The notes under the pieces are model-generated. The model saw only the letters and a program-made list of their open reading frames with translations, did not search any database and was not told the origin of the DNA. A stretch of 11,438 bases of DNA from positions 1 through 11,438 of the forward strand of contig NZFJ01000056.1 in NCBI GenBank assembly GCA_002690625.1. Reading direction: 5' to 3'. Positions 1-7,188 of this stretch are shown in pieces; position 1 is the stretch's first letter; each line of letters begins with the position of its first letter. This DNA comes from Rickettsiales bacterium (GTDB taxonomy: Bacteria > Pseudomonadota > Alphaproteobacteria > TMED109 > TMED131). Position numbers and translations under genes: made by a program.

Positions 1-2
1 TT

Positions 3-302
3 TTTATTACTAACTTTTATAGTCTCATATTGGTTCAAACCTTACATGCGATTAGCTTTGGATTAACTCACTACATAATGATGTATTATATTTATCAATT
101 TGTAGAATGGCAGAATAAACTGCTTGCACAATCTCTATATCATGCTTTATCTTCAGGTATTGTTATGACAATTTTTACTTTATTTTCAGGGGTATCTTTT
201 AGATACTATAACAATGGAGAAGGATTTCTTATTATGGGAGCTTTTTGCATACTTAGTTTTTTATTTGTTATTATAAATATATTTTGGAAAAAATATGAAT
301 AA
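3..302 (+). CDS. MFS-type permease, C-terminal part (3-phenylpropionate transporter-like), 5' end outside window
   Basis: The reading frame is open to the left edge of the window; the first ATG/TTG-like codon at 30 is an internal Leu, so this is the last ~100 residues of a longer protein. The fragment has three hydrophobic spans, around LHAISFGLTHYIMMYY, then SSGIVMTIFTLFSGVSF, then a final span ending in a short basic tail. The order 'LHA..FG..H', 'AQSLYHAL..G' and 'G..FLIMGAF' matches my knowledge of the C-terminal half of the MFS_1-like/HcaT (phenylpropionic acid permease) group of proton-driven inner-membrane transporters. Substrate cannot be told from this piece. It overlaps the following ABC ATPase by 8 bp, so the two are probably cotranscribed and translationally coupled. 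It could be another MFS branch; the family call is moderately sure. Confidence 0.62.
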   Translation, partial: FITNFYSLILVQTLHAISFGLTHYIMMYYIYQFVEWQNKLLAQSLYHALSSGIVMTIFTLFSGVSFRYYNNGEGFLIMGAFCILSFLFVIINIFWKKYE

Positions 303-1218
303 AAAAAATGATTTGGAGGTTTTTAAGCTTAGCAAAACTTACCAAAGTAAAAGCACAAAGGTAAAAGCATTAAAAGAAGTATCTTTTGATGTAAAAAAAG
401 GTTCTATATTAGCTCTTTTAGGTCCAAATGGAGCAGGCAAATCAACTTTAATTAATATTTTAGCAGGAATATCTAATAAAACATCTGGAGTAGTTAAAAT
501 CAATGGTTATAACATAGATAAAGATGTAAGATTATCTAAACTATCAATAGGAGTTGTCCCACAAGAGTTAGTAATTGATCCTTATTTTACACCCAAAGAA
601 ACTTTGAACTTTCAAGCTGGATACTATGGAATAAGACATCCAGAAAAAATAGCAAATAATTTATTAGATAGATTAAAGCTAAAAGATAAGGCAAACGCTT
701 ATGTTAGAAATCTTTCAGGTGGTATGAAAAGAAGATTAATGATTGCAAAAGCAATGGTACATTCACCACAGGTACTTATTTTAGATGAACCTACTGCAGG
801 AGTTGATGTAGGTTTAAGAGAACTTTTATGGGAAAACATTAAAGAATTAAATAATAAAGGAACAACTGTTTTAATAACTACTCACTATATAGAAGAAGCA
901 GAGGCAATATGTGACGATGTAGCGATTATAAATAAAGGAAATATAGTAATTAAAGGAAATATTAAACAATTAATTAAAAAAATAGATAAAAAAAATCTTA
1001 AAATACATTTAGAAAATAAAATAAGCTCTCTTCCAACTAATTTAAAAAAGATAGGATTCCAAATCGAAAATAAAAAAGTACTATTTATAAAATATAAACC
1101 TTCAACTATCTCAGCAGGTGAATTAATTAAAGAAGTATTAAAAAATAGTTTGGTTATCAAAGATGTAACAATAAATGAGGCTAGACTAGAAGATGTTTTT
1201 AAGAAAATTATTTATTAA
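295..1218 (+). CDS. ABC transporter ATP-binding protein (ABC-2/CcmA-YadG-like)
   Basis: This is a cytoplasmic ATPase subunit that would drive an ABC exporter. All the nucleotide-binding motifs are visible and intact. They are Walker A GPNGAGKST (residues 43-51), Q-loop Gln90, signature LSGGM (140-144), Walker B VLILDEP (160-166) with catalytic Glu165, and switch His197 in TTHY. Residues ~215-307 form the C-terminal extension common in ABC-2-type drug/polysaccharide exporters (NodI, CcmA, YadG class), ending in the familiar 'EARLEDVF' motif. The length of 307 aa is normal. The ATG at 295 lies inside the end of the MFS gene, with a weak GGA ribosome site just before it. No ABC-2 permease follows: the next gene is on the other strand. 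The partner must be elsewhere, or upstream of the MFS gene. The ATPase call is firm; the substrate is unknown. Confidence 0.93.
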   Translation: MNKKNDLEVFKLSKTYQSKSTKVKALKEVSFDVKKGSILALLGPNGAGKSTLINILAGISNKTSGVVKINGYNIDKDVRLSKLSIGVVPQELVIDPYFTPKETLNFQAGYYGIRHPEKIANNLLDRLKLKDKANAYVRNLSGGMKRRLMIAKAMVHSPQVLILDEPTAGVDVGLRELLWENIKELNNKGTTVLITTHYIEEAEAICDDVAIINKGNIVIKGNIKQLIKKIDKKNLKIHLENKISSLPTNLKKIGFQIENKKVLFIKYKPSTISAGELIKEVLKNSLVIKDVTINEARLEDVFKKIIY

Positions 1219-1291
1219 ATTATATATTATTTAATTGGTATTAATAACTTTTTTAATATTTTGATAAACATTATATTCGAGTACAATTATA

Positions 1292-3274
1292 TTAACTAAC
1301 TAATTTTGAATTTTTTTTCATTATATATTGAATACAAATATTTTTCATCCAATATATAAGAACCATCAAACTTAAGGTCCAAGCTAAATAACTATACCTG
1401 CCTCCCACATGATAAAAAAACATTAGCCCAATAAGACTTAAAGCAGCTAAAGATATACATTTAATTATATTAGGTACTTTTTTATAAATCAAACTGTGTA
1501 TGCAGGAAAAAATTGCAATATGATACCAAACTTCATAGAATTTAATTTCACCTTTAACATGATTTAGAATTTTATACCATAAAGTTTGGTTAAAATTAAA
1601 AGTTATTATAGAATTAAATAATTCTAAATATTCACTAGGTTTTACTCCCATATTTGCATCTTTATATGCTGCTACAGTAAGAGGTATAAATTTCCCTGTA
1701 AAGTAATAATTATGGTAAGGAATTACAAGAATTAGACTTATTCCTAGAAATAAAAATAAAATATTATTAATATTTTTATTCTTTAAGTTTTCTATAAAAA
1801 AGAAAATTATAAGTATCAAACATGCTGGTAATACATTAGCTCTGAGCCCTATTGCTAAGCTTAAAAGAAAGCCTATTAAAAAAGCATTATCAATTTTAAT
1901 CTTTTTTTCATTTTTACTATGCATTATTATAAGAGATAATGCACACAGAAAAAATAAGTAAGATAAAGGCTCGGCAAAACCTCTCAAAGTTAATTTAACG
2001 TAGTAATAATGAAAGAATCCAAAAGCTTCAAATAAAGGTAGTAAGAACCAGAAAAGTAAAAAATAGTTCGCCCATTTTTTATTAATTAATTGTTTAAATA
2101 TAAAAAAAATAATTAATGGAAAAAAAGTTAGTATAGAAAATAACATCCATGGAGACTCATCAAAAAGTAAATAATTTATAACCCATATGTATCTGTAAAA
2201 AGGCATAAGATCATAAGCTTCTTCTCCTCCCATAAAAGCAGATATATAATCTCCTCTAGATATGTAGTCTGAAATGAGGTGTGCAAAATGAACATATAAT
2301 AAGCCATCATTTCCTCCTTCAAATAATATAAATTTATTTATGATATTAGGATAAAAATATAAAGCGCTTAGAAAGCTAAAAATAAAAGAAAAAGAAAACA
2401 GCATTGCTTTTTTAATTTTTATATTTTGAAAAAGTAAAAGTAAAATCAATAAACTTGATATAATTATTACTGCTTTTTTTAAAATTATTTTTATTTTGTA
2501 TTTAAATGGTAATAAAATTTTAGCCTGAAGTGCTTCAGTCATTCCAGTTTCTAATAGCCATATATCTAGACTAGAATTTTGATTATCTGACAGATCGTTA
2601 ATAGAAATACAATTTATTTCGTCAAATTTTTTTTTTATTAAATTGGTGCCTAAATAGGCTAATCCTTTCCAGCAAAATTTAGTTTCAATATTATAATATT
2701 CTTTAGGAAAAGAGTACTTTATAAAAAAAGGAAGATTATCTCTGCTAGGTTGTTGTTCACCATAAGTATTATATTTGGTATTATTAAAAGTTCCTAAAGG
2801 TATTTGAAATTTATTTTTCCAATCAATATTTTCTATTGATCTAGTTTCACGATTTTTTTTTATTAGCTGAGATACAGATATATCAAATAAACTATTATCA
2901 GGACCTGAAATAGAGTTAGGATAAGCCTTTTTATAGTCGCTTTCTAGCTTATCATATATTTTTTCAGGAAGCTTTTCTTTAAAAACACTTTTTTTATAGT
3001 TTTCTCCTCCAATAAAAACATTGCTACCCTCGTATATTTTTGGAATATAAATAGTTGTTTTTATTATTAAACATATGAATGCTATTAAAAATGCTAACAG
3101 CCAATTCTTTTTTATTAATACTAGATTAGATGAATATAAAAGTAAAAAAAGTAAATGATAAAAAATTAGTGAATACCAATCAGAGTTAAAAAATCCTAAA
3201 CAACAAATAGAAAAACAAAATAATATGGGTACAGAAAAAATTTTCTTATAGAGAATTTTATCAATTTTTAACAT
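1292..3274 (-). CDS. Large polytopic membrane protein, GT-C glycosyltransferase-like layout
   Basis: This 660-residue protein is of unrecognised function. Two or three hydrophobic helices lie at residues ~12-75. A mostly hydrophilic segment (~78-262) with Cys201 and Cys222 is probably extracytoplasmic. The rest (~265-650) is a series of roughly nine or more membrane helices. Just after a span, at 319-324, is EGGNDG, followed by an amphipathic stretch and GGEEAYDLMPFYRY (349-362). Further conserved-looking spots are LRGFAEPLSYL (430-440) and IGLRANVLPA (475-484). An acidic motif in the loop after the first helix of a multi-helix core is the arrangement of GT-C enzymes, which move sugars from lipid carriers on the outer face of the inner membrane. 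That role is inference. It could instead be a polymerase- or flippase-like envelope protein. It converges on the ABC ATPase gene with 73 bp between stops, and no sugar-nucleotide genes are nearby. Confidence 0.7.
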   Translation of the reverse strand: MLKIDKILYKKIFSVPILFCFSICCLGFFNSDWYSLIFYHLLFLLLYSSNLVLIKKNWLLAFLIAFICLIIKTTIYIPKIYEGSNVFIGGENYKKSVFKEKLPEKIYDKLESDYKKAYPNSISGPDNSLFDISVSQLIKKNRETRSIENIDWKNKFQIPLGTFNNTKYNTYGEQQPSRDNLPFFIKYSFPKEYYNIETKFCWKGLAYLGTNLIKKKFDEINCISINDLSDNQNSSLDIWLLETGMTEALQAKILLPFKYKIKIILKKAVIIISSLLILLLLFQNIKIKKAMLFSFSFIFSFLSALYFYPNIINKFILFEGGNDGLLYVHFAHLISDYISRGDYISAFMGGEEAYDLMPFYRYIWVINYLLFDESPWMLFSILTFFPLIIFFIFKQLINKKWANYFLLFWFLLPLFEAFGFFHYYYVKLTLRGFAEPLSYLFFLCALSLIIMHSKNEKKIKIDNAFLIGFLLSLAIGLRANVLPACLILIIFFFIENLKNKNINNILFLFLGISLILVIPYHNYYFTGKFIPLTVAAYKDANMGVKPSEYLELFNSIITFNFNQTLWYKILNHVKGEIKFYEVWYHIAIFSCIHSLIYKKVPNIIKCISLAALSLIGLMFFYHVGGRYSYLAWTLSLMVLIYWMKNICIQYIMKKNSKLVS

Positions 3275-3288
3275 TTTAAATATGCTAT

Positions 3289-3294
3289 ATTATA
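3289..3294 (-). promoter_or_regulatory. Possible -10 box for the membrane protein gene
   Basis: A TATAAT on the minus strand sits 14 bp before the ATG at 3274. It would give a transcript with only a few untranslated bases. No convincing -35 hexamer stands 16-18 bp upstream, and such hexamers are frequent by chance in DNA this AT-rich. Confidence 0.25.
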
Positions 3295-3327
3295 AACAAA
3301 ATTATTAAAATACATCTTTTAATATAA

Positions 3328-3612
3328 ATGAAAAAATTTAATTTTAGTACCTCAGCTTATTAAGTTATTTTAAAATTAAAAGAGCAGAGAACAAAAAGTG
3401 AAATAAAAAACTTGAATAAACTTTCTGTAGAAGAGGCAAGAAAAGAATTTAAAAAAATTAGAAATAAGTTTAAATTTATTAATGATTGGAGGTTATTTTC
3501 TTAAAATTGTAATTATTTAAAGCACATACTTGATACTTTTATAATATTAGCTGAATTCGATCTTTTGCACGATGAAGGAATTAAATATTCTAAAGAAATT
3601 AATATTAAATAG
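3328..3612 (+). pseudogene. Probable decayed small gene with two in-frame stops
   Basis: One frame runs from the ATG at 3328 to a TAG at 3610, about 94 codons, interrupted by TAA at 3361 and TAA at 3502. The pieces read like protein rather than noise: a 46-codon open piece (3364-3501) rich in Lys/Glu with helical character (LSVEEARKEFKKIRNKFKF, then INDWRLFS), then NCNYLKHILDTFIILAEFDLLH and a basic end. Past 3612 other frames continue coding-like stretches, such as a short ATG frame at 3665-3739 (MERTFLEVNILTDN...), so the original gene may have reached about 3735 with a frameshift. I do not recognise the family. TAA ends other genes here (membrane protein, panC), so recoding is unlikely. 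A chance open frame is the main alternative. Confidence 0.4.
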
Positions 3613-3735
3613 AAATAAATCTGAAATAAAAGTTTTTAAAAGATTAATTCATCGATTCTAAACTATGGAAAGAACTTTCCTAGAAGTTAATATATTAACA
3701 GATAATATAAATGCAAAAGTAAATAGTAATATAAT

Positions 3736-4407
3736 CTAACTTTTAATTTCTTTCTTTATGAAACTTACAAGTTCATTCATCTCTTTATGAGCACTACTAT
3801 TTTTAGCAGTATTGCCCACCCAGTTTTTTAATTCCGAAGCCTTTTGGAAGTCAGATCTCAATGATAGTTGAGGTGCTAGCTTCCATTGCGATGGCAAAAC
3901 TTCCATAATTTTTTCCCTAGGTAGTTTTTTTTGAGGATGAATTCTAGAAGGCACTAAAATACCTTTTGTTTTATTAGATTCTTTAGAGGCAGCAATAACT
4001 CTCTCTATTAATGGAAAGGTAGCTTCCCATTCTAAAGAACTTAGTCCAACTGGAAGTAAAACATTACTTACCTGATGTATTAGTTCATTAAAAATATTAG
4101 TATCGATAGGTGGCAAATCACAAACTACTACATCACAGTCCAAGGCTGTACTTGAAACAGCAGCTCCCCATGTTTGCATAGCGTGAAGTATATTATTTGT
4201 AGCATTAGGTAAAATTAACCTTCTTAATTTTAGTCTTTTAATATTAGCATTATTTAGCCATAAAGATGATGAGCCTATAGGATCACTGTCTATTAGGACG
4301 CATTCCATTTTAAAATTATTGGCTAAACCAGCAGCTAAATTAACTGCTATTGTAGTTTTACCTACACCACCTTTTCTATTAGTTATAGCGAAAATATTAT
4401 TATTCAT
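3736..4407 (-). CDS. Orphan ParA/MinD-family P-loop ATPase
   Basis: A 223-residue cytoplasmic ATPase of the ParA group, which bind DNA or membranes as ATP dimers to position cargo. The deviant Walker A is intact: RKGGVGKTT at residues 11-19, with signature Lys12 and catalytic-site Lys17. The Walker A' motif is LIDSDP (38-43) with Asp40 and Asp42. Walker B is VVVCDLPP (93-100) with Asp97. The C-terminal part, with LVPSRIHP (151-158) and SDFQKASELKNWVG (185-198), resembles single-gene ParA proteins of the VirC1-like/orphan type rather than chromosomal ParA. No N-terminal DNA-binding domain is present. No parB, parS or copy-number gene is nearby. It lies 175 bp downstream of ggt on the same strand, far enough for its own promoter. 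No clear Shine-Dalgarno precedes the ATG. Family call firm; cargo unknown. Confidence 0.9.
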   Translation of the reverse strand: MNNNIFAITNRKGGVGKTTIAVNLAAGLANNFKMECVLIDSDPIGSSSLWLNNANIKRLKLRRLILPNATNNILHAMQTWGAAVSSTALDCDVVVCDLPPIDTNIFNELIHQVSNVLLPVGLSSLEWEATFPLIERVIAASKESNKTKGILVPSRIHPQKKLPREKIMEVLPSQWKLAPQLSLRSDFQKASELKNWVGNTAKNSSAHKEMNELVSFIKKEIKS

Positions 4408-4507
4408 ATTACAAGTAATTATTATTAAGTATAATATTAAAAAAAACTATAACTATAATTAAAATTAATGAAAGCCTTTTAATACCTTTAATTAATGTTG
4501 GAAAAAT

Positions 4508-4527
4508 TAGTTTTAAAATTAAAACTA
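4508..4527 (-). terminator. AT-only hairpin after ggt, possible weak terminator
   Basis: An 8-bp perfect inverted repeat (TAGTTTTA/TAAAACTA, 4-nt loop) lies 56-75 bases past the ggt stop. Read on the minus strand it is followed by AATTTTT. The stem is mostly A-T with one G-C pair, so it would be weak. It may equally be chance. Confidence 0.28.
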
Positions 4528-4582
4528 TAGCTATACTTATAAAAAACTTAATGAAAATATTGTATACTCCCGAAATAGTATG

Positions 4583-6316
4583 TTAATGTCCTATAGCGTT
4601 TCCTTCTCTTCTTTTATCAGCAATACCATACCATTTATTATTTTTTTTCCAAATTATATTTAAGCCACTAGTCATTTTTTTTACTTTAATTTTATGATTA
4701 AATTCTTTCAGATTTTTTATTAATTCAAAATTCTCCTTAGTGTCTTCAATTTCTGAATATTCATTTCTTGAACATAAATGAGTTTTATTTACAGCATCAT
4801 AAGGGTCAGTTTCTAAGTATATTATTTCAAAAAGAGCTTTGGCAACGTAACATATAATTCTACTGCCCCCAGGAGATCCTAAAACTCCAATCAAATTATT
4901 ATTTTCAAATATCAATGTTGGAGCCATACTAGAACGAGGTTTCTTGCCCGGAGCAACTGAATTAGCAATTAAATTATTATTATTATCCTCACTTATAAAA
5001 GAAAAATCAGTTAATTGATTGTTAAGAAAAAAGCCACCGACAGTAATACCCGATCCAAAAGCAAACTCTATACTGGTGGTAAGAGCTACAGCATTTCCAA
5101 AAGAATCAACAATACTAATGTGGGTGGTAGATTCCTTTTTATAATTTTTTCCTTTTTGTATTTTATTATATAGACTTGAAAAATTACCCTTCGTAAATGA
5201 GCTATCAGACATATAGTCATTTATCAAATTAGATCTTTTATATAAATATTTATCAGAAATTAATATTGAGGTGGGCGTTTTAAAGAAATATGGATCGGCA
5301 ATATAATGGTCTCTGTCAAGATATGCTAACCTTGAGGCTTCTAAAAAAAGATGATAATGATAAGCTTTATTTTTTCTTTGAACGAAGTCTGATTTAAAAT
5401 TAATAATGCCTAATATTTGCAAAACACCTACTCCTCCTGAGGTAGGAGGCGGAAAGCCACATACTTTATAGTTTTTTAAAAGTTTACATATAGCCGATCT
5501 TTTTATCGTTTTCCAATTATTTAGATCTTTAAGTGTTATTTTTTTATTTAATTTTGCAGAAATTAGGCTTGCTAATTCACCTTTATTCAAAGAATAAGGA
5601 TTTTTTGAAAGAATTTGAAGCGATTCTTTTAGTTGAGGATTTGTAATAAATGAACCAACATTTTTGGGCGCTCCTTTTACGTAATAAGTTTCATTTACAA
5701 AAGTATTTTGTTTAATATGAGGAGCCCAAAGTAAAAGTTTATTAAGTCTATCACTGACCTTAAAACTTTCAGCATAAACTATTGCTTCAGCAAATAATTT
5801 TTCCCACTTAACTATTCCATGTTCTATATGAGCGTCTGCTAGCATTGAGTATAGTCCAGGTACGCCAATTGATATTGGATTACTTACAGCTTTTAAAAAA
5901 TTCATTTTTTCTTTATTTACATTTAAAAACATATTTTTTTTAGCGTTTGATGAAGCAGTTTCTCTTCCGTCATAGGCAAAAATTTTTTGACTTTTCTTAT
6001 CATAATAAATTAGAAAGCCACCACCCCCTAAACCTGATGATTGAGGTTCAACAACTGATAAAACATTTTGTGCAGCTATTGCAGCATCCAAAGCGTTACC
6101 TCCTAAAGATAATATTTTATTTGCTGCTTGACTTGCTCTAAAGTCTGCAGTTACTATCATATATTTTTTTGAAGTAGTTTTTTTATGTTGCTTTATAGAA
6201 GAACTTGGTTCAGGGTTACTTCTATTATACTCATTAGCCGATGCTATGGTAATGTAAAAAAATTGTGCTATTAAAACATATTTGATAATATTGTAAAAGT
6301 AGTACTTTATAATCAT
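4583..6316 (-). CDS. ggt: Gamma-glutamyltransferase (glutathione hydrolase) precursor
   Basis: This Ntn-hydrolase cleaves or transfers the gamma-glutamyl group of glutathione and related peptides in the periplasm, and matures by autocleavage. Residues 1-27 look like a signal peptide (hydrophobic core, likely cleavage after ASA). The large-subunit hallmarks follow: GGNALDAAIAA (72-82), EPQSSGLGGGGF (90-101) and DGRETA (116-121), whose Arg118 corresponds to the substrate-binding Arg. PPPTSGGVG lies at 289-297. The expected self-cleavage site is before Thr397 in STTHISIVD, giving a ~180-residue small subunit. Two substrate-binding motifs follow: SSMAP (462-466) and GSPGGSR (480-486). The length of 577 aa is normal and every key residue is present. 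The ATG at 6316 directly follows AGGAGA, a strong but tightly spaced ribosome site. Its start is 21 bp from the divergent panC start. Likely role: scavenging of gamma-glutamyl peptides. Confidence 0.96.
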   Translation of the reverse strand: MIIKYYFYNIIKYVLIAQFFYITIASANEYNRSNPEPSSSIKQHKKTTSKKYMIVTADFRASQAANKILSLGGNALDAAIAAQNVLSVVEPQSSGLGGGGFLIYYDKKSQKIFAYDGRETASSNAKKNMFLNVNKEKMNFLKAVSNPISIGVPGLYSMLADAHIEHGIVKWEKLFAEAIVYAESFKVSDRLNKLLLWAPHIKQNTFVNETYYVKGAPKNVGSFITNPQLKESLQILSKNPYSLNKGELASLISAKLNKKITLKDLNNWKTIKRSAICKLLKNYKVCGFPPPTSGGVGVLQILGIINFKSDFVQRKNKAYHYHLFLEASRLAYLDRDHYIADPYFFKTPTSILISDKYLYKRSNLINDYMSDSSFTKGNFSSLYNKIQKGKNYKKESTTHISIVDSFGNAVALTTSIEFAFGSGITVGGFFLNNQLTDFSFISEDNNNNLIANSVAPGKKPRSSMAPTLIFENNNLIGVLGSPGGSRIICYVAKALFEIIYLETDPYDAVNKTHLCSRNEYSEIEDTKENFELIKNLKEFNHKIKVKKMTSGLNIIWKKNNKWYGIADKRREGNAIGH

Positions 6317-6333
6317 TCTCCTATAGGATTATA
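6308..6333. promoter_or_regulatory. Divergent ggt/panC start region with two TATAAT boxes
   Basis: Only 21 bp (6317-6337) separate the two start codons. TATAAT occurs on the + strand at 6308-6313, 24 bp before the panC GTG and inside the first ggt codons. TATAAT also occurs on the - strand at 6333-6328, 11 bp before the ggt ATG. If both are used, each leader is very short and the two polymerase footprints overlap. The -35 boxes are weak: TTGATA at 6282-6287 is 20 bp from the + box, and none is obvious for the - box. Confidence 0.4.
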
Positions 6334-6337
6334 CATC

Positions 6338-7174
6338 GTGAAAACTGTTATTGCTAGAAATATTAAAAGTCTGAGGTTTTTATTAGACAAAGAAAAAAAA
6401 AATAAAATTGGTTTAGTCCCAACAATGGGAGGTCTTCATCAAGGACATATATCCTTAATAAAACAGTCTAAATCTCTAAACTATTTTACAGTAGTTACTA
6501 TTTTTTTAAATCCTAAGCAGTTCGATCATAAAACAGATCTTTTAAAGTATCCAGCTACAGAAAAAAAAGATATAACTTTATTAAAAAAATTGAACGTAAA
6601 CATTATATTTATACCTAGGGCTAAAGAAATTTATCCCAAAAAATTTAATACATATATTACAGAGAATTTACTTAGCAAAATTTTATGCGGGAGAAAAAGA
6701 AAGAATCATTTTACTGGTGTATTAACTGTAGTACTAAAACTTTTTATGTTAATTAAACCAGAGGCTGCATTCTTTGGAGAAAAAGATTATCAGCAATTAT
6801 TAATTATAAAAAAGATGATAAAAGACCTTAATTTAGAAGTTAAAGTTTTAGAATGCAAAACCATAAGAGATAAATATGGACTAGCTTATTCATCCAGAAA
6901 TAATTTACTCAATAGTAAAAATCTAGCTACAGCTAGGAAATTAAACTATAATCTTAAGAAATCAATAAAAATTAAAAATAAACCGGTGCAGCAAGTCATA
7001 AATTTTATTAAACAAGAACTTAAAAAAGAGGGTATAAAACAAGTTGAATACTTAGAAATAAGAGAGGATAAAAATCTTGTGGAAGCAAAAAGAATGAATC
7101 AAAATAATTTGAGAATGTTTATAGCTGTCAAAATTGGGAATGTAAGACTAATAGATAATATTAAAATAACTTAA
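6338..7174 (+). CDS. panC: Pantothenate synthetase
   Basis: The enzyme joins pantoate and beta-alanine with ATP to form pantothenate, the precursor of coenzyme A, in the cytosol. It belongs to the HIGH-type nucleotidyltransferase fold. Visible motifs are PTMGGLHQGH (28-37, the HxGH site), FLNPKQF (56-62, pantoate binding), FFGEKDYQQL (145-154) and SSRN (185-188, the KMSKS-equivalent loop). Length (278 aa) is normal. At 117-128 the usual G..RPGHF.GV appears as GRKRKNHFTGV, so the PG pair is replaced by Lys-Asn while the His124 and Phe125 remain. The start codon is GTG at 6338; no strong ribosome site is visible. panB, often adjacent, is not here. The 3' end converges on the lipoprotein gene with a 14-bp gap. 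Confidence 0.96.
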   Translation: MKTVIARNIKSLRFLLDKEKKNKIGLVPTMGGLHQGHISLIKQSKSLNYFTVVTIFLNPKQFDHKTDLLKYPATEKKDITLLKKLNVNIIFIPRAKEIYPKKFNTYITENLLSKILCGRKRKNHFTGVLTVVLKLFMLIKPEAAFFGEKDYQQLLIIKKMIKDLNLEVKVLECKTIRDKYGLAYSSRNNLLNSKNLATARKLNYNLKKSIKIKNKPVQQVINFIKQELKKEGIKQVEYLEIREDKNLVEAKRMNQNNLRMFIAVKIGNVRLIDNIKIT

Positions 7175-7188
7175 AAAAGGAAGTCATT

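Larger units (their letters stand above)
3275..3735. other. 461-bp intergenic region without an intact gene
   Basis: This is the only long gap in the window. It lies upstream of the membrane protein gene and downstream of the ParA gene, both on the minus strand. Apart from the broken + strand frame at 3328-3612 and coding-like scraps up to 3735, I see no tRNA, long repeat or strong hairpin. The short word TGAAATAAAA occurs twice (about 3399 and 3622), which may be chance in this composition. Confidence 0.6.

Noticed and set aside
885..1160. Open frame on the minus strand inside the ABC ATPase gene
   Set aside because: It is antisense to a motif-complete ATPase and has only hydrophobic, low-complexity character, typical of shadow frames in AT-rich DNA.
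1219..1291. Possible bidirectional terminator between the converging ABC and membrane protein genes
   Set aside because: The region is very A+T-rich but I could not find a stem longer than a few pairs with a following T-run.
3736..4407. Plasmid or integrative element signature from the ParA gene
   Set aside because: No ParB, replication, integrase or repeat sequence accompanies it, and surrounding genes are ordinary chromosomal ones.
5947..6141. 64-codon plus-strand frame inside ggt
   Set aside because: Antisense to the most conserved part of gamma-glutamyltransferase, with no start signals.
7175..7188. Terminator between panC and the lipoprotein gene
   Set aside because: The 14-bp gap has A and T runs on each side but no hairpin.
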